Notes: generated by a model from the sequence alone, not told the origin. Positions 14,542-22,992 are shown, numbered from the stretch's first letter. The stretch is 24,244 nucleotides of DNA from JBBRUG01 sp038247995 (GCA_038247995.1 JBBRUG010000046.1:1-24244), one strand, 5' to 3'. Program-made: numbers and translations.

Positions 14542-14572
14542 TTGCACAAACGCATCGAAACTGTCGTATAAT
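14542..14572 (+). promoter_or_regulatory. Probable bchYZ promoter
   Basis: A perfect -10 TATAAT at 14567-14572 is preceded by TTGCAC at 14542-14547, with a 19-base spacer (long). The start would be near 14579, giving a leader of about 78 bases. Between the -10 and the gene lies the short palindrome ATGTACAT. I could not find a clear TGT-N12-ACA (PpsR-type) or FNR-type site here. Confidence 0.55.
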
Positions 14573-14656
14573 GAGGTAACCGGAGTTATATGTACATTAT
14601 TCCCGCGTTCGCCGCGTCTCTCCCTGGATCGATTTGCCCATGAGAGGAGCCGTCCG

Positions 14657-15967
14657 ATGCCCGAGTTAATTCCACTGACCCCTGCCGGTACCGATGCGCC
14701 GCGTGAGCCTTTTAAAGAAGGTAGCTGTAAATTACACCCCCAGACGATGTGCCCAGCTTTTGGCGCGTTACGGGTGCTTTCGCGCATTGAGGGCGCCCAG
14801 CCGACGATGGTGACCGATACCGGTTGCCTGTATGGCCTGACGTTCGTGACCCACTTTTATGCCGCCCGCAAGAGTATTATTGCGCCGCAACTTGGCACGG
14901 CTGAGCTATCGAGCGGGCAGGTGCAGGAGGCGGCGAATGCCGCGATCACCGAGGCGGCCAAAGAACAGAATGTCAGTGTTATACCGGTGATCTCGCTCTG
15001 TGTCGCCGAGACGGCGGGCCTGGCCGAGGAGTTGCTGCCTACCGAGATCGACGGGAAGCCGGTCGTGCTGGTGCGTGTGCCGGCCTATGCGATCCACTCG
15101 CATCCCGAGGCGAAAGATATTGCGCTGGCCGCCGTGATGCGCCGCTTTGTCGAGCGCCCCGAGCAGCCGGAAGCGCATAGTCTGGTGCTGCTCGGCGAGG
15201 TGTTTCCCGCCGACCCGCTGATTATTGACGGTGTGCTGCGCAAGATGGGCGGACGGGTGCTGACGACGCTGCCGGGGCGCCATGTGGATGAACTGAAGTT
15301 GGCCGGACACGGCGCGGCGGTTGCGGCGCTGCACCCCTTCTATCGCGAGACAGTGGCCCTGCTGCGCGAGCGTGGCGTCGGTGTGGTGAGTGGCGCGCCG
15401 GTGGGCATGGCCGGCAGTGCGGCCTGGTTGCGTGCCGTTGGTGAAGCGCTCGATCTCGACGAAGCTGTGGTCGAGCGGGTGGCCCAGGAAGAAGAGGCGA
15501 CGGTACGCGGCTTTTTGGCCGCCCAACCGCTCAAAGGCGCGACGATCCTGGTCTCGGGTTATGAGGGTAACGAGATGCTCTACGCCCGCTTACTGGTTGA
15601 AGCCGGCGCACACGTGCCCTATGTGAGTACGAGCATTGGGCCGAGCATGCTTACCGCCGGCGACGAAGCCTGGCTGAAGGCGCATGGCACCGAGACGATC
15701 GTCTATCGCAAAGCGATCGAGGACGATCACGCCGCCATGGCGCACTGGCGCTTCGACCTGGTGATCGGCACGACGACCCTGGCCGCCTATGCGAAAGAAC
15801 GGGGCATCCCTTCGGTCTACTACACAAACATGCTCAGCGTGCGCCCGCTCTTCCTCGCCGGCGGCATGATCGCCAGCATCAGCTTTGTGAAAGAGTTGCT
15901 GGAGCGTAAGCCGCTGTATGCGAAGATGCTGGACTTTTTTGGCGACGAGGAAGCGGTGAAAGGGTGA
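14657..15967 (+). CDS. bchY: Chlorophyllide a reductase subunit Y
   Basis: 436 residues. With BchZ it forms the nitrogenase-like catalytic component of chlorophyllide a reductase, which, fed by the Fe-S protein BchX, reduces the C7=C8 bond of ring B on the way to bacteriochlorophyll a. Diagnostic stretches are TMCPAFGALRV, TGCLYGLTFVTHFYAARKS, LLGEVFPADP, LHPFYRETV and YYTNMLSVRPL. Candidate [4Fe-4S] ligands are C32, C57 and C115. It is BchY rather than BchN by the CLYGLTF-THFYAAR block and by its BchZ neighbour. AGGAG lies eight bases before ATG 14657. The last codons and stop lie inside an octamer repeat (15956 onward), so the C-terminus (AVKG) seems repeat-derived. bchZ follows 101 bases later. 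Confidence 0.94.
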   Translation: MPELIPLTPAGTDAPREPFKEGSCKLHPQTMCPAFGALRVLSRIEGAQPTMVTDTGCLYGLTFVTHFYAARKSIIAPQLGTAELSSGQVQEAANAAITEAAKEQNVSVIPVISLCVAETAGLAEELLPTEIDGKPVVLVRVPAYAIHSHPEAKDIALAAVMRRFVERPEQPEAHSLVLLGEVFPADPLIIDGVLRKMGGRVLTTLPGRHVDELKLAGHGAAVAALHPFYRETVALLRERGVGVVSGAPVGMAGSAAWLRAVGEALDLDEAVVERVAQEEEATVRGFLAAQPLKGATILVSGYEGNEMLYARLLVEAGAHVPYVSTSIGPSMLTAGDEAWLKAHGTETIVYRKAIEDDHAAMAHWRFDLVIGTTTLAAYAKERGIPSVYYTNMLSVRPLFLAGGMIASISFVKELLERKPLYAKMLDFFGDEEAVKG

Positions 15968-16054
15968 CAGAGTGACACGGAGACACGGGGACGCTTGACG
16001 ATAAGCAATATCACCTTGTTACCCCTTCACCTTGTTACCCCTTCACCTTGTCAC
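15956..16054. repeat. Facing octamer arrays between bchY and bchZ
   Basis: Forward array at 15956-15994: consecutive 8-base units GTGAAAGG, GTGACAGA, GTGACACG, GAGACACG and a partial. Reverse array at 16011-16054: on the minus strand alternating GTGAAGGG and GTAACAAG units beginning with GTGACAAG. The two arrays are imperfect inverted copies separated by 16 bases, so the bchYZ mRNA could fold here. The forward array overlaps the last four bchY codons including its TGA. Confidence 0.8.
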
Positions 16055-16068
16055 GATGGAGCACATTC

Positions 16069-17568
16069 ATGGCGATTACGCTCATCCGCGATATTTCCGA
16101 TACGAGCAGCTATTGGGGCGCAAGCTGGGTATTCGGCTGTTTTCCTGATCTGCATGTTATTTGTGATGCGCCAATCGGGTGTTATAACCTGCTCGGGATG
16201 GCGGTTACCGATTATACCGACGCATTGCCGCATATGGCCAACCTCACGCCGACGTCCATCCGCGAAGAGGATGTGATTAACGGTACGGCCAAGGCGCTCA
16301 TCCGCACGATTGACGACCTGCGCACCCTTGGCCACCTGGAAGGCAAGCGCCTGATGGTGATCTCGACGGCTGAGAGTGAGATGATCAGCGCCGATCATAC
16401 GCAACTGGTGGCGCAGATCGATCCGGAGGCGCGCTTCTTCTGGAGCCAGTCGTTGGAGCAGGATGAATGGCTGGGCCGCGATCGGGCGCTGCTGTTCGCC
16501 TGGAACGAATATGGCAAGCCGTTTGTCACGCCCGGCGCGCCGCCAAAAGCGCCGAATCTGGTCAATATCATCGGGCCGTCACTGGGTTGTTTTAATGCGC
16601 CCTCCGATCTGCACGAACTGAAGCGCCTGATTGCCGGAATTGGCGGCGAGTTGAATCTGGTCTACCCCTACGAAGGCAGTGTTGCCGCCACGCCGCGCCT
16701 GGCCGACGCAGCGGTAAATGTGGTGCTCTACCGCGAGTTTGGCTCAATGCTCGCCGAAGATCTGGGCCGGCCGATGCTCTACGCGCCGTTCGGTATCTTT
16801 GGTACTACAGCCTTTCTGCGCGAGCTTGGCGCGCTGATCGGCACACCCCCCGAACAGGTTGAAGCATTCATCAACCACGAGAAGCGCACCACGCTCCAGC
16901 CGGCCTGGGATCTGTGGCGCGGCCCGCAGAGCGACTGGTTCGCCACGGTGGATTGTGCGATTGTGGCCGGACGCAGCTATGTCGAGGGTCTGCGCAGTTT
17001 TCTTAATGACGAGCTGGGCATGAAGGTGGCCTGGAGTTCGGGCCGCCCGCGCCGCGACGACGAGCCGGACAACATCGAAATCCGCAAGCGTTTGCACGCC
17101 AAAGCGCCGGCCTTCGTGTTCGGCAGCATCAACGAGAAGATCTATCTCTCCGAGGCCAACTCCCGGTCAACGCAATTTATCCCTGCGACTTTCCCCGGCC
17201 CCGTGGTGCGGCGCACGCTGGGCACGCCGTTTATGGGCTATTCCGGCGCGGCGAACATTATGCAGGAGATCGTCAACCGCTTCTACGAGATGGTCTTCAA
17301 TTTCTTGCCAGTGGAGTTAGTCCACCAGGATCAGCAGGGTGGCCCGCCGGCAGGAGCGAAGCCCGCCAGTTCCGGCGCCGATACAATGGCCTGGACCCAA
17401 GAGGCTGCGGAGCGACTCAACGTTGCGCTGGAGCAAGTGCCCTATCTGGCGCGGATCAGTGCAAGCCGTTCATTGCGCCTGGCCGCCGAGCAATCGGCGC
17501 GCAGCCGGGGCGAAACGGCGGTGACATTGGAGATCGTTGAGGCGGCGGTTGCGCATGGAGAGCGGTAA
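16069..17568 (+). CDS. bchZ: Chlorophyllide a reductase subunit Z
   Basis: 499 residues; partner of BchY in the chlorophyllide-reducing complex. Signature regions are YWGASWVF, DLHVICDAPIGCYNLLGMAVTDYTDALP (C38 is the likely cluster ligand), VISTAESEMIS, GPSLGCFN and the C-terminal PGPVVRRTLGTPFMGYSGA. Residues about 440-495 form the protochlorophyllide-reductase-type C-terminal domain (MAWTQEAAERLNVALEQVPYL...), shared with BchB. A Gly/Pro/Ala-rich linker (QQGGPPAGAKPASSGA) precedes it. The frame is open from a TTG at 16048, but ATG 16069 has GGAG at proper spacing and gives the expected N-terminus. No bchX or other bch gene follows; the next 380 bases are a repeat island. Confidence 0.95.
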   Translation: MAITLIRDISDTSSYWGASWVFGCFPDLHVICDAPIGCYNLLGMAVTDYTDALPHMANLTPTSIREEDVINGTAKALIRTIDDLRTLGHLEGKRLMVISTAESEMISADHTQLVAQIDPEARFFWSQSLEQDEWLGRDRALLFAWNEYGKPFVTPGAPPKAPNLVNIIGPSLGCFNAPSDLHELKRLIAGIGGELNLVYPYEGSVAATPRLADAAVNVVLYREFGSMLAEDLGRPMLYAPFGIFGTTAFLRELGALIGTPPEQVEAFINHEKRTTLQPAWDLWRGPQSDWFATVDCAIVAGRSYVEGLRSFLNDELGMKVAWSSGRPRRDDEPDNIEIRKRLHAKAPAFVFGSINEKIYLSEANSRSTQFIPATFPGPVVRRTLGTPFMGYSGAANIMQEIVNRFYEMVFNFLPVELVHQDQQGGPPAGAKPASSGADTMAWTQEAAERLNVALEQVPYLARISASRSLRLAAEQSARSRGETAVTLEIVEAAVAHGER

Positions 17569-17586
17569 AGCGTAGGGGCGGGATCC

Positions 17587-17622
17587 GCAGATTGCGCAGA
17601 TTGCGCAGATGATGCGGATGGC
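17587..17622. repeat. Nonamer array, four units
   Basis: Four in-register 9-base units: GCAGATTGC twice, then GCAGATGAT and GCGGATGGC. It starts 18 bases after the bchZ stop codon. I saw no clear terminator for bchYZ between the stop and the next gene. Confidence 0.7.
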
Positions 17623-17660
17623 ATTATGCCATATGTACCATGCGTAGGGGCGACCCAACG

Positions 17661-17851
17661 CTCTCAGGTGGAGGGTTTTTGCCGTTGCCCGCACCCCCAA
17701 CCCCGCTCCCGCTCAGGGAGCGGGGCTTCCGACAGCATCAGGACGCCGAATCTGCGGCGGCTCCCCCTGCTCCACGTGAGGGAGCAGGGGGCTGGGGGAT
17801 GCGGGGAATAGCGCATTGGGACGCGATCCTGTAAAAACCCTACACCGGCAA
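17661..17851. mobile_element. MITE-like 191-bp element nested in a REP-like palindrome
   Basis: The ends are inverted: GGTGGAGGGTTTTT at 17667-17680 and, on the other strand, GGTGTAGGGTTTTT at 17846-17833. A 12-bp direct repeat, GGCGACCCAACG, flanks the element (17649-17660 and 17852-17863). Removing the element and one repeat copy leaves GGGCGACCC-AACG-GGGTCGCCC, a perfect REP-like palindrome, which argues that this is a real insertion. The interior has two hairpins: GCTCCCGCTCAGGGAGC around 17705-17721 and one with arms at about 17762-17791. No coding capacity. A related copy in the opposite orientation lies at 20164-20330. The outermost bases are uncertain by a few positions. Confidence 0.65.
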
Positions 17852-17894
17852 GGCGACCCAACGGGGTCGCCCGGGCGAGTTTGCTGGGGCGATT

Positions 17895-17932
17895 GGGCGA
17901 CCACCAGGGTCGGGCGACCATCAGGGTCGCCC
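17895..17932. repeat. Tandem REP-like hairpin before the glycosyltransferase gene
   Basis: Two copies of a 17-base unit beginning GGGCGACCA, the second completing the hairpin GGGCGACC (17912-17919) with GGTCGCCC (17925-17932). It ends 17 bases before the ATG at 17950. The open frame of the gene runs back through it, but those codons are repeat sequence and not part of the protein. Confidence 0.75.
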
Positions 17933-17949
17933 ATACGGGCGGGGAGTGT

Positions 17950-18645
17950 ATGGTGCGGTTTTCGGTGATTATTCCGGTATTGAATGAGGCGGCCACGATT
18001 GCGGGGAGCGTTGCGGCTGTGCGCGCACTCGATCCTAGCGTTGAAGTTATTGTGGCCGATGGGGGCAGCACCGACGGCACCGGCGAACGTGCGGCGGCTG
18101 CCGGGGCGATGGTGGTACACGCGCCGCGTGGGCGCGGGCCGCAGTGTAACGCCGGTGCCGCCCACGCCACTGGCGAGGTGCTGATCTTTCTCCACGCCGA
18201 TACGACGCTGCCGCATTGCGCGTTTCGCGTACTGCGTGAACTGCTCACCGATCCGACAATTCAGATTGCTAAGTTTCGGCTGAGCTTTGACGCACATGAC
18301 TGGTTGTTGGATGTCTTCGCGCGCCTGATGTGGTTCGACTCGTTGCTGACGAGTTATGGCGATCAGGGGATTGTCATCCGGCGCGCCTTCTTCACCGAAC
18401 TGGGCGGGTTCCCTAACTGGCCGCTCTTTGAGGATGTGCGCCTGTTTGAGTTAGCCCGGGCGCAGACGCCGATCCACGTTGTGCCTGCCGAAGTGATCAC
18501 CTCGGCGCGCCGCTTCCTCGCCAATGGGGTGATCCCCCAACTCCTCCACGATTTCTGGTTGTGGCTTCAGTATGTCTGGGGCGTTCCTGCGCACCAGCTG
18601 GCGCGCAACTATGAAGATGTGAGAGGGCTAGCCGATAGCCGATAA
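17950..18645 (+). CDS. Family 2 glycosyltransferase (TIGR04283-like)
   Basis: 231 residues, the usual size for this group. The GT-A fold begins FSVIIPVLNEAATI, followed by DGGSTDGT (37-44), RGRGPQCNAGA (60-70), the nucleotide-sugar/metal motif LHADT (81-85) and a later acidic pair ED at 161-162 in WPLFEDVRLF. Without clear signal or transmembrane segments it is probably a cytosolic or peripheral enzyme. The sugar donor and acceptor are unknown. The start ATG 17950 has GGGGAG immediately upstream; the longer frame from 17881 runs through REP-like DNA and is rejected. Genes of this type are often beside a second transferase (TIGR04282), which is not seen here. Confidence 0.85.
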   Translation: MVRFSVIIPVLNEAATIAGSVAAVRALDPSVEVIVADGGSTDGTGERAAAAGAMVVHAPRGRGPQCNAGAAHATGEVLIFLHADTTLPHCAFRVLRELLTDPTIQIAKFRLSFDAHDWLLDVFARLMWFDSLLTSYGDQGIVIRRAFFTELGGFPNWPLFEDVRLFELARAQTPIHVVPAEVITSARRFLANGVIPQLLHDFWLWLQYVWGVPAHQLARNYEDVRGLADSR

Positions 18646-18749
18646 AGCTGCCCCGCCTCTCATGCCCTTCATCAGCCTGTCCCAACCGAATAAACCGTCA
18701 TCCATGACGGATGGTGCAAGCGCTGCATTAGGCGCGCCGAGGCTACTCA

Positions 18750-19160
18750 GTGCATCGCGCTGCCCATGCAGGTTGTCGGCTCGCGGGTAGCGCCGAGATG
18801 CACAAGCTGCGTTCGGCGGGCCTGGTCGCGTGCGGCCGATGGGAGTGGGGCGGCAGTATCGCCGGGCAGCGCTTGCCAATTGATGCCCCGCAGCTCCTCG
18901 GCTTTCCGGTCTTCTATGTTACCGACGTGCTGCAAATTGCGGAAGCGCTTGTCGCGCTTGGTTATGGCGCCGATCTGCGGCTGGCCCATCTACGTGAAGC
19001 GATCTGCGCAAAGGCCGATCTCTCCGGCTGCTGGCTTCTAGAATACGATTACAGCGGCAAGACCTGGGGAGATTTCGGGGTCAGGGGCCGGCCAAACCCA
19101 TGGGTGACGCTACGCGCGCTGCGCGTACTCGATGCCGCTGCGCCTCCCTACGCCCAATAG
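18750..19160 (+). pseudogene. C-terminal remnant of a squalene-cyclase/prenyltransferase-repeat-like protein
   Basis: 136 codons open from a GTG, with a TAG in frame at 18729-18731. The last 85 residues (GFPVFYVTDVLQIAEALVALGYGADLRLAHLREAI...DYSGKTWGDFGVRGRPNPWVTLRALRVLDAA) match what I remember of the C-terminal repeat of alpha/alpha-barrel cyclase-like proteins that usually have 300 or more residues. The first 40 residues look unrelated (Arg/Gly-rich), there is no good ribosome site, and no N-terminal half lies upstream; bases 18646-18749 contain nothing I recognise. I read it as a truncated gene. It overlaps the convergent hydrolase gene by 13 bases. It could instead be a short functional protein starting at ATG 18798. 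Confidence 0.5.
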
Positions 19161-20137
19161 TGCGCCCCGGCAACTGCGGCTTCGGCGTGCAGGATTCCCT
19201 GCGCCTCAAGATACTCAACACGCGCTGCAATGGCCTGAAGCGCCAGGAAGAGTTGGTTGGGCCGCTGCATGGTTGGGTAGATCTGCATCGCCAGTTCCAG
19301 GATCGTGCGTGGGGTGTTGCAGGCGGCCTGAACTTGGGTAAGGTGGCTCAGGTGCGCTGCGCGGATCGCTGCAATCCGTCCGTAAATGTCATTGATTGGC
19401 GCTTCGTGGCCGGCCAACCCGAGCCTGATTCCTGGTTCGATGGCCACGCGGTCGAGCGCTGCGAAGTAGGCGGCCAGCCCGTTGTGTGGTTCCAGGTGCG
19501 CCGGAGTCAGGCGTGGGTTGGTTGTGGCGAGAATGTGGTCGGCGCAGAAGAGCACGTCGCCGAGGCGCAAACAGATCATGCCGGCGCAGTGGCCGGGGGT
19601 GTGGATCACGCGGAAGCGTTCGTCGAGCAGGTCGCCGTCGGTAAGTACAGTGGCGACTTCGCCGCCGGGCGGCCCTTGTACTGCCGGGCCGTAGAGGTTA
19701 CTCATTTGGGCAACGTACGCTTCTTCCACACCGGCCCAGCGGAGAAACGTGGCCGTCGTTTCCGTCTGCCTGGCCAGATACGCGCGATGATCGCGGATTG
19801 CCGCCAGATCGAATGCGTGGGCGGCCACTGGCGCAGCGCTGCGCGTGCGTACGGAGCCAAGCCCGCCGCAGTGGTCGATATGGCCGTGGGTGATGATCAC
19901 GCGGCTGAGCGCTTGCCAATCGATCGGTTCACCGTATGTAGTTCGGATCGCGCCCATGCCTGCTTCCAGATCGACGTTACTGTCCGGGTGGCCGCTACCG
20001 GTGTCGATTAACGCGACATAATCTCCATCGATCACAATAGATACATTCGCCACCAGATGCGGGAAGGCGCGTACCGGGATGTGGTAAATGCGTGTCGCGC
20101 CGGGGCCGGAGAAGCGTTGTACAGTGGAGTTGGTCAC
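19148..20137 (-). CDS. Metallo-beta-lactamase-fold hydrolase
   Basis: 329 residues. Zinc-binding motifs are complete: THGHIDH (H84, H86, D88, H89), H183 in HTPGHCAGM, D200 in FCADHIL and H244 in AGHEAPI. The fold covers glyoxalase II-like, lactonase and thioesterase-type hydrolases; an all-helical C-terminal part (about 245-320) is typical of the larger glyoxalase II-like members. No signal peptide. The open frame extends to 20314, but those 59 codons lie in the repeat at 20164-20330; GTG 20137 is the true start because AAGGAAG sits six bases upstream. The gene stands alone and leftward. The substrate is not predictable. Confidence 0.88.
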   Translation of the reverse strand: MTNSTVQRFSGPGATRIYHIPVRAFPHLVANVSIVIDGDYVALIDTGSGHPDSNVDLEAGMGAIRTTYGEPIDWQALSRVIITHGHIDHCGGLGSVRTRSAAPVAAHAFDLAAIRDHRAYLARQTETTATFLRWAGVEEAYVAQMSNLYGPAVQGPPGGEVATVLTDGDLLDERFRVIHTPGHCAGMICLRLGDVLFCADHILATTNPRLTPAHLEPHNGLAAYFAALDRVAIEPGIRLGLAGHEAPINDIYGRIAAIRAAHLSHLTQVQAACNTPRTILELAMQIYPTMQRPNQLFLALQAIAARVEYLEAQGILHAEAAVAGAHYWA

Positions 20138-20163
20138 GCGATACTTCCTTGGGCAAAAGGACG

Positions 20164-20330
20164 CCGCATCCCCCCAACCCCCTGCTCCATCGGCGTGGAG
20201 CAGGGGAGCCGCGCTACATTCGGCATTGTGATGCTGTCGGAAGCCCCGCTCCCGCTCAGGGAGCGGCCTGCGCTGAGCGTAGCCGAAGGGGGTTGGGGGT
20301 GCGGGCACCGGCAAAAACCCTACACCTGAG
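20164..20330. repeat. Second copy of the 17661 element, opposite orientation, with an extra segment
   Basis: The reverse complement of this stretch aligns with 17663-17804. Both share CTCAGGTG-N-AGGGTTTTTGCCG at one end, the block GGGGCTTCCGACAGCATCA, the phrase GCCGAAT, the GCGGCTCCCC...GGAGCAGGGGG hairpin and GGGGGATGCGG. This copy lacks the far terminal repeat seen at 17833-17846 and carries an extra piece, GCGCTGAGCGTAGCCGAAG (about 20270-20288). The next 45 bases (to about 20372) are similar GC-rich repeat debris. It forms the upstream region of the metallo-hydrolase gene and adds a spurious N-terminal extension to its open frame. Confidence 0.75.
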
Positions 20331-20390
20331 CGGGAGCGGGGTTGGGGTGAGGGCTGACGCGGCGGAAACCCTTAACTTAATCCGTATGCC

Positions 20391-21056
20391 CTATGCTCCC
20401 CACACCCGCGTCGGCAGATGCTCGATCGCATCCTGGAAGGCCTGCATCTGCCCCTTGTACAGCTGCGCAGCTGCGGCATGATCGCCCCGCTCCAGGGCGG
20501 CAAACATCGCCTGATGCTCCTCAAGGCCGTAACTGAGCAACCCCTCGTGGTCGCAAATCCTGAGCAGACGCTCGAAACGGGCCAGGATCAGCCCGATCAT
20601 CTGGCGGATCGCCTGGTTGCCGCCGGCGCTGATCACAATATCGGTGAAGCTCCGTGCCGCATAGAAGCGCGCCCCGACATCCTGGGCGTCCACAGCGCCG
20701 CGATAGATCTCCAACGTGTCGCGCATCATCAGCAAGTCGCTGCGGGTGAGCCGCTGTGCGCCGCGCGTAAAGAGCGTAACCGAGAGCAGGTCGATCGCCT
20801 CGCACAACTCTACGGCGCTCTCGCGGGAGAGGCGGGCCACCCGTTTGGCCCGATTCGGCGGCATCTCAACCAGTCCCTCGATCGCAAGCTGGGTCAGCGC
20901 CTCACGCACCGGGGTGATGCTCGATCCAAGCCGCGCGGCGAGTTCGGCGTCTTTGATGATCGCGCCGGGTTGGAGCGTCCCACTGACGATCTCACGGCGC
21001 AATAGGCGCACGACTTCGGCGCGGCGCGTAGATACTTGACGCTGTTCGTTGGCCAT
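20391..21056 (-). CDS. GntR-family regulator, FadR/FCD type
   Basis: 221 residues. The winged helix lies at about 10-78 (IVSGTLQPGAIIKDAELAARLGSSITPVREAL, the GntR signature) and an all-helical FCD ligand domain at about 85-212. In the FCD domain the usual F-H motif reads SFTDIV, so one metal-ligand histidine may be absent; H181 (EEHQAMFAAL) is present. ATG 21056 is chosen for GGAGGAAG just upstream; the longer frame to 21146 runs through the promoter and operators. It is divergent from the monooxygenase-esterase pair with the twin palindromes at 21108-21139 between them, so it probably controls itself and that pair, responding to a substrate or product acid. It could act as repressor or activator. 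Confidence 0.9.
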   Translation of the reverse strand: MANEQRQVSTRRAEVVRLLRREIVSGTLQPGAIIKDAELAARLGSSITPVREALTQLAIEGLVEMPPNRAKRVARLSRESAVELCEAIDLLSVTLFTRGAQRLTRSDLLMMRDTLEIYRGAVDAQDVGARFYAARSFTDIVISAGGNQAIRQMIGLILARFERLLRICDHEGLLSYGLEEHQAMFAALERGDHAAAAQLYKGQMQAFQDAIEHLPTRVWGA

Positions 21057-21075
21057 CGCTTCCTCCGCTGCGGCA

Positions 21076-21103
21076 AGCATACCAAAGATATGGCGCATGT
21101 CAA
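21076..21103 (-). promoter_or_regulatory. Promoter for the GntR regulator gene
   Basis: On the minus strand, a perfect TTGACA (21103-21098), a 16-base spacer and TATGCT (21081-21076). Transcription would start near 21069, leaving a leader of only about 13 bases with the GGAGGAAG ribosome site. The first operator palindrome (21108-21119) abuts the -35 box. Confidence 0.6.
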
Positions 21104-21107
21104 TTAT

Positions 21108-21139
21108 GAAATGCATTTCTGTATGCTGAAATGCATTTG
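21108..21139. promoter_or_regulatory. Twin operator palindromes, 20 bp apart
   Basis: GAAATGCATTTC, a perfect 12-bp palindrome, at 21108-21119, and GAAATGCATTTG, differing at the last base, at 21128-21139. The spacing is exactly 20 bp, about two helical turns, so two dimers could bind the same face. They sit between the -35 boxes of the divergent promoters (21103 and 21151). The GntR regulator is the obvious candidate to bind them. Confidence 0.8.
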
Positions 21140-21150
21140 ATAGCACTCTG

Positions 21151-21179
21151 TTGACTATCTACAGAATATATTATATACT
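21151..21179 (+). promoter_or_regulatory. Sigma-70-type promoter for the monooxygenase-esterase pair
   Basis: TTGACT (21151-21156), a 17-base spacer and TATACT (21174-21179), each box one mismatch from consensus. The start would be near 21186, giving a leader of about 136 bases. The second operator palindrome ends 11 bases before the -35 box. Confidence 0.78.
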
Positions 21180-21226
21180 TTATTTGTAATTATTCCCCGG
21201 CATGTTGCAACTGATTGCTCGTCGCT

Positions 21227-21248
21227 CGGCTGAGAATGTGCTCAGCCG
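21227..21248 (+). other. Leader hairpin upstream of the monooxygenase gene
   Basis: CGGCTGAG and CTCAGCCG are perfect 8-base arms around the loop AATGTG, followed by a weakly U-rich stretch (GGTCTTTCTA). It lies in the middle of the predicted 136-base leader and could affect mRNA stability or act as a weak attenuator; no alternative structure is evident. Confidence 0.4.
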
Positions 21249-21321
21249 CTGGTCTTTCTAATGCCCAAAAATCGGTGCTTGTGGTCGATGCCGTCACACC
21301 AGACCAAAGGAGATTCGCTTC

Positions 21322-22935
<1,614 letters not shown>

Positions 22936-22943
22936 TACATGGA

Positions 22944-22968
22944 TTGGGTGACCACGGAGGTTGCCCAA
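22944..22968. repeat. Diverged REP-like hairpin between monooxygenase and esterase genes
   Basis: TTGGGTGACC (22944-22953) and GGTTGCCCAA (22959-22968) form an imperfect stem (two mismatches) around a five-base loop. It resembles the GGGCGACC-N5-GGTCGCCC family. It lies within the 57-base intercistronic gap and may stabilise the upstream part of the message. Confidence 0.6.
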
Positions 22969-22992
22969 ACGCCCCACTGAAGGAGAGCGATT

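Noticed and set aside
14173..14787. 204-codon minus-strand frame across the bchY start
   Set aside because: It spans promoters, REP-like hairpins and heptamers and overlaps the bchY N-terminus; it has no ribosome site or domain.
14657..17568. bchN and bchB (dark protochlorophyllide reductase) as names for the pair
   Set aside because: The first protein has the CLYGLTFVTHFYAAR and TNMLSVRPL blocks of BchY, and the second begins with YWGASWVF...APIGCYNLLG as BchZ does, rather than the BchN/BchB N-termini.
17664..18297. Minus-strand frames of about 194 codons
   Set aside because: They cover the nested repeat island and the antisense strand of the glycosyltransferase; the translation is repeat-derived and low complexity.
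20138..20314. N-terminal extension of the metallo-hydrolase
   Set aside because: The extra 59 codons are the dispersed repeat element. The AAGGAAG ribosome site before GTG 20137 fixes the start.
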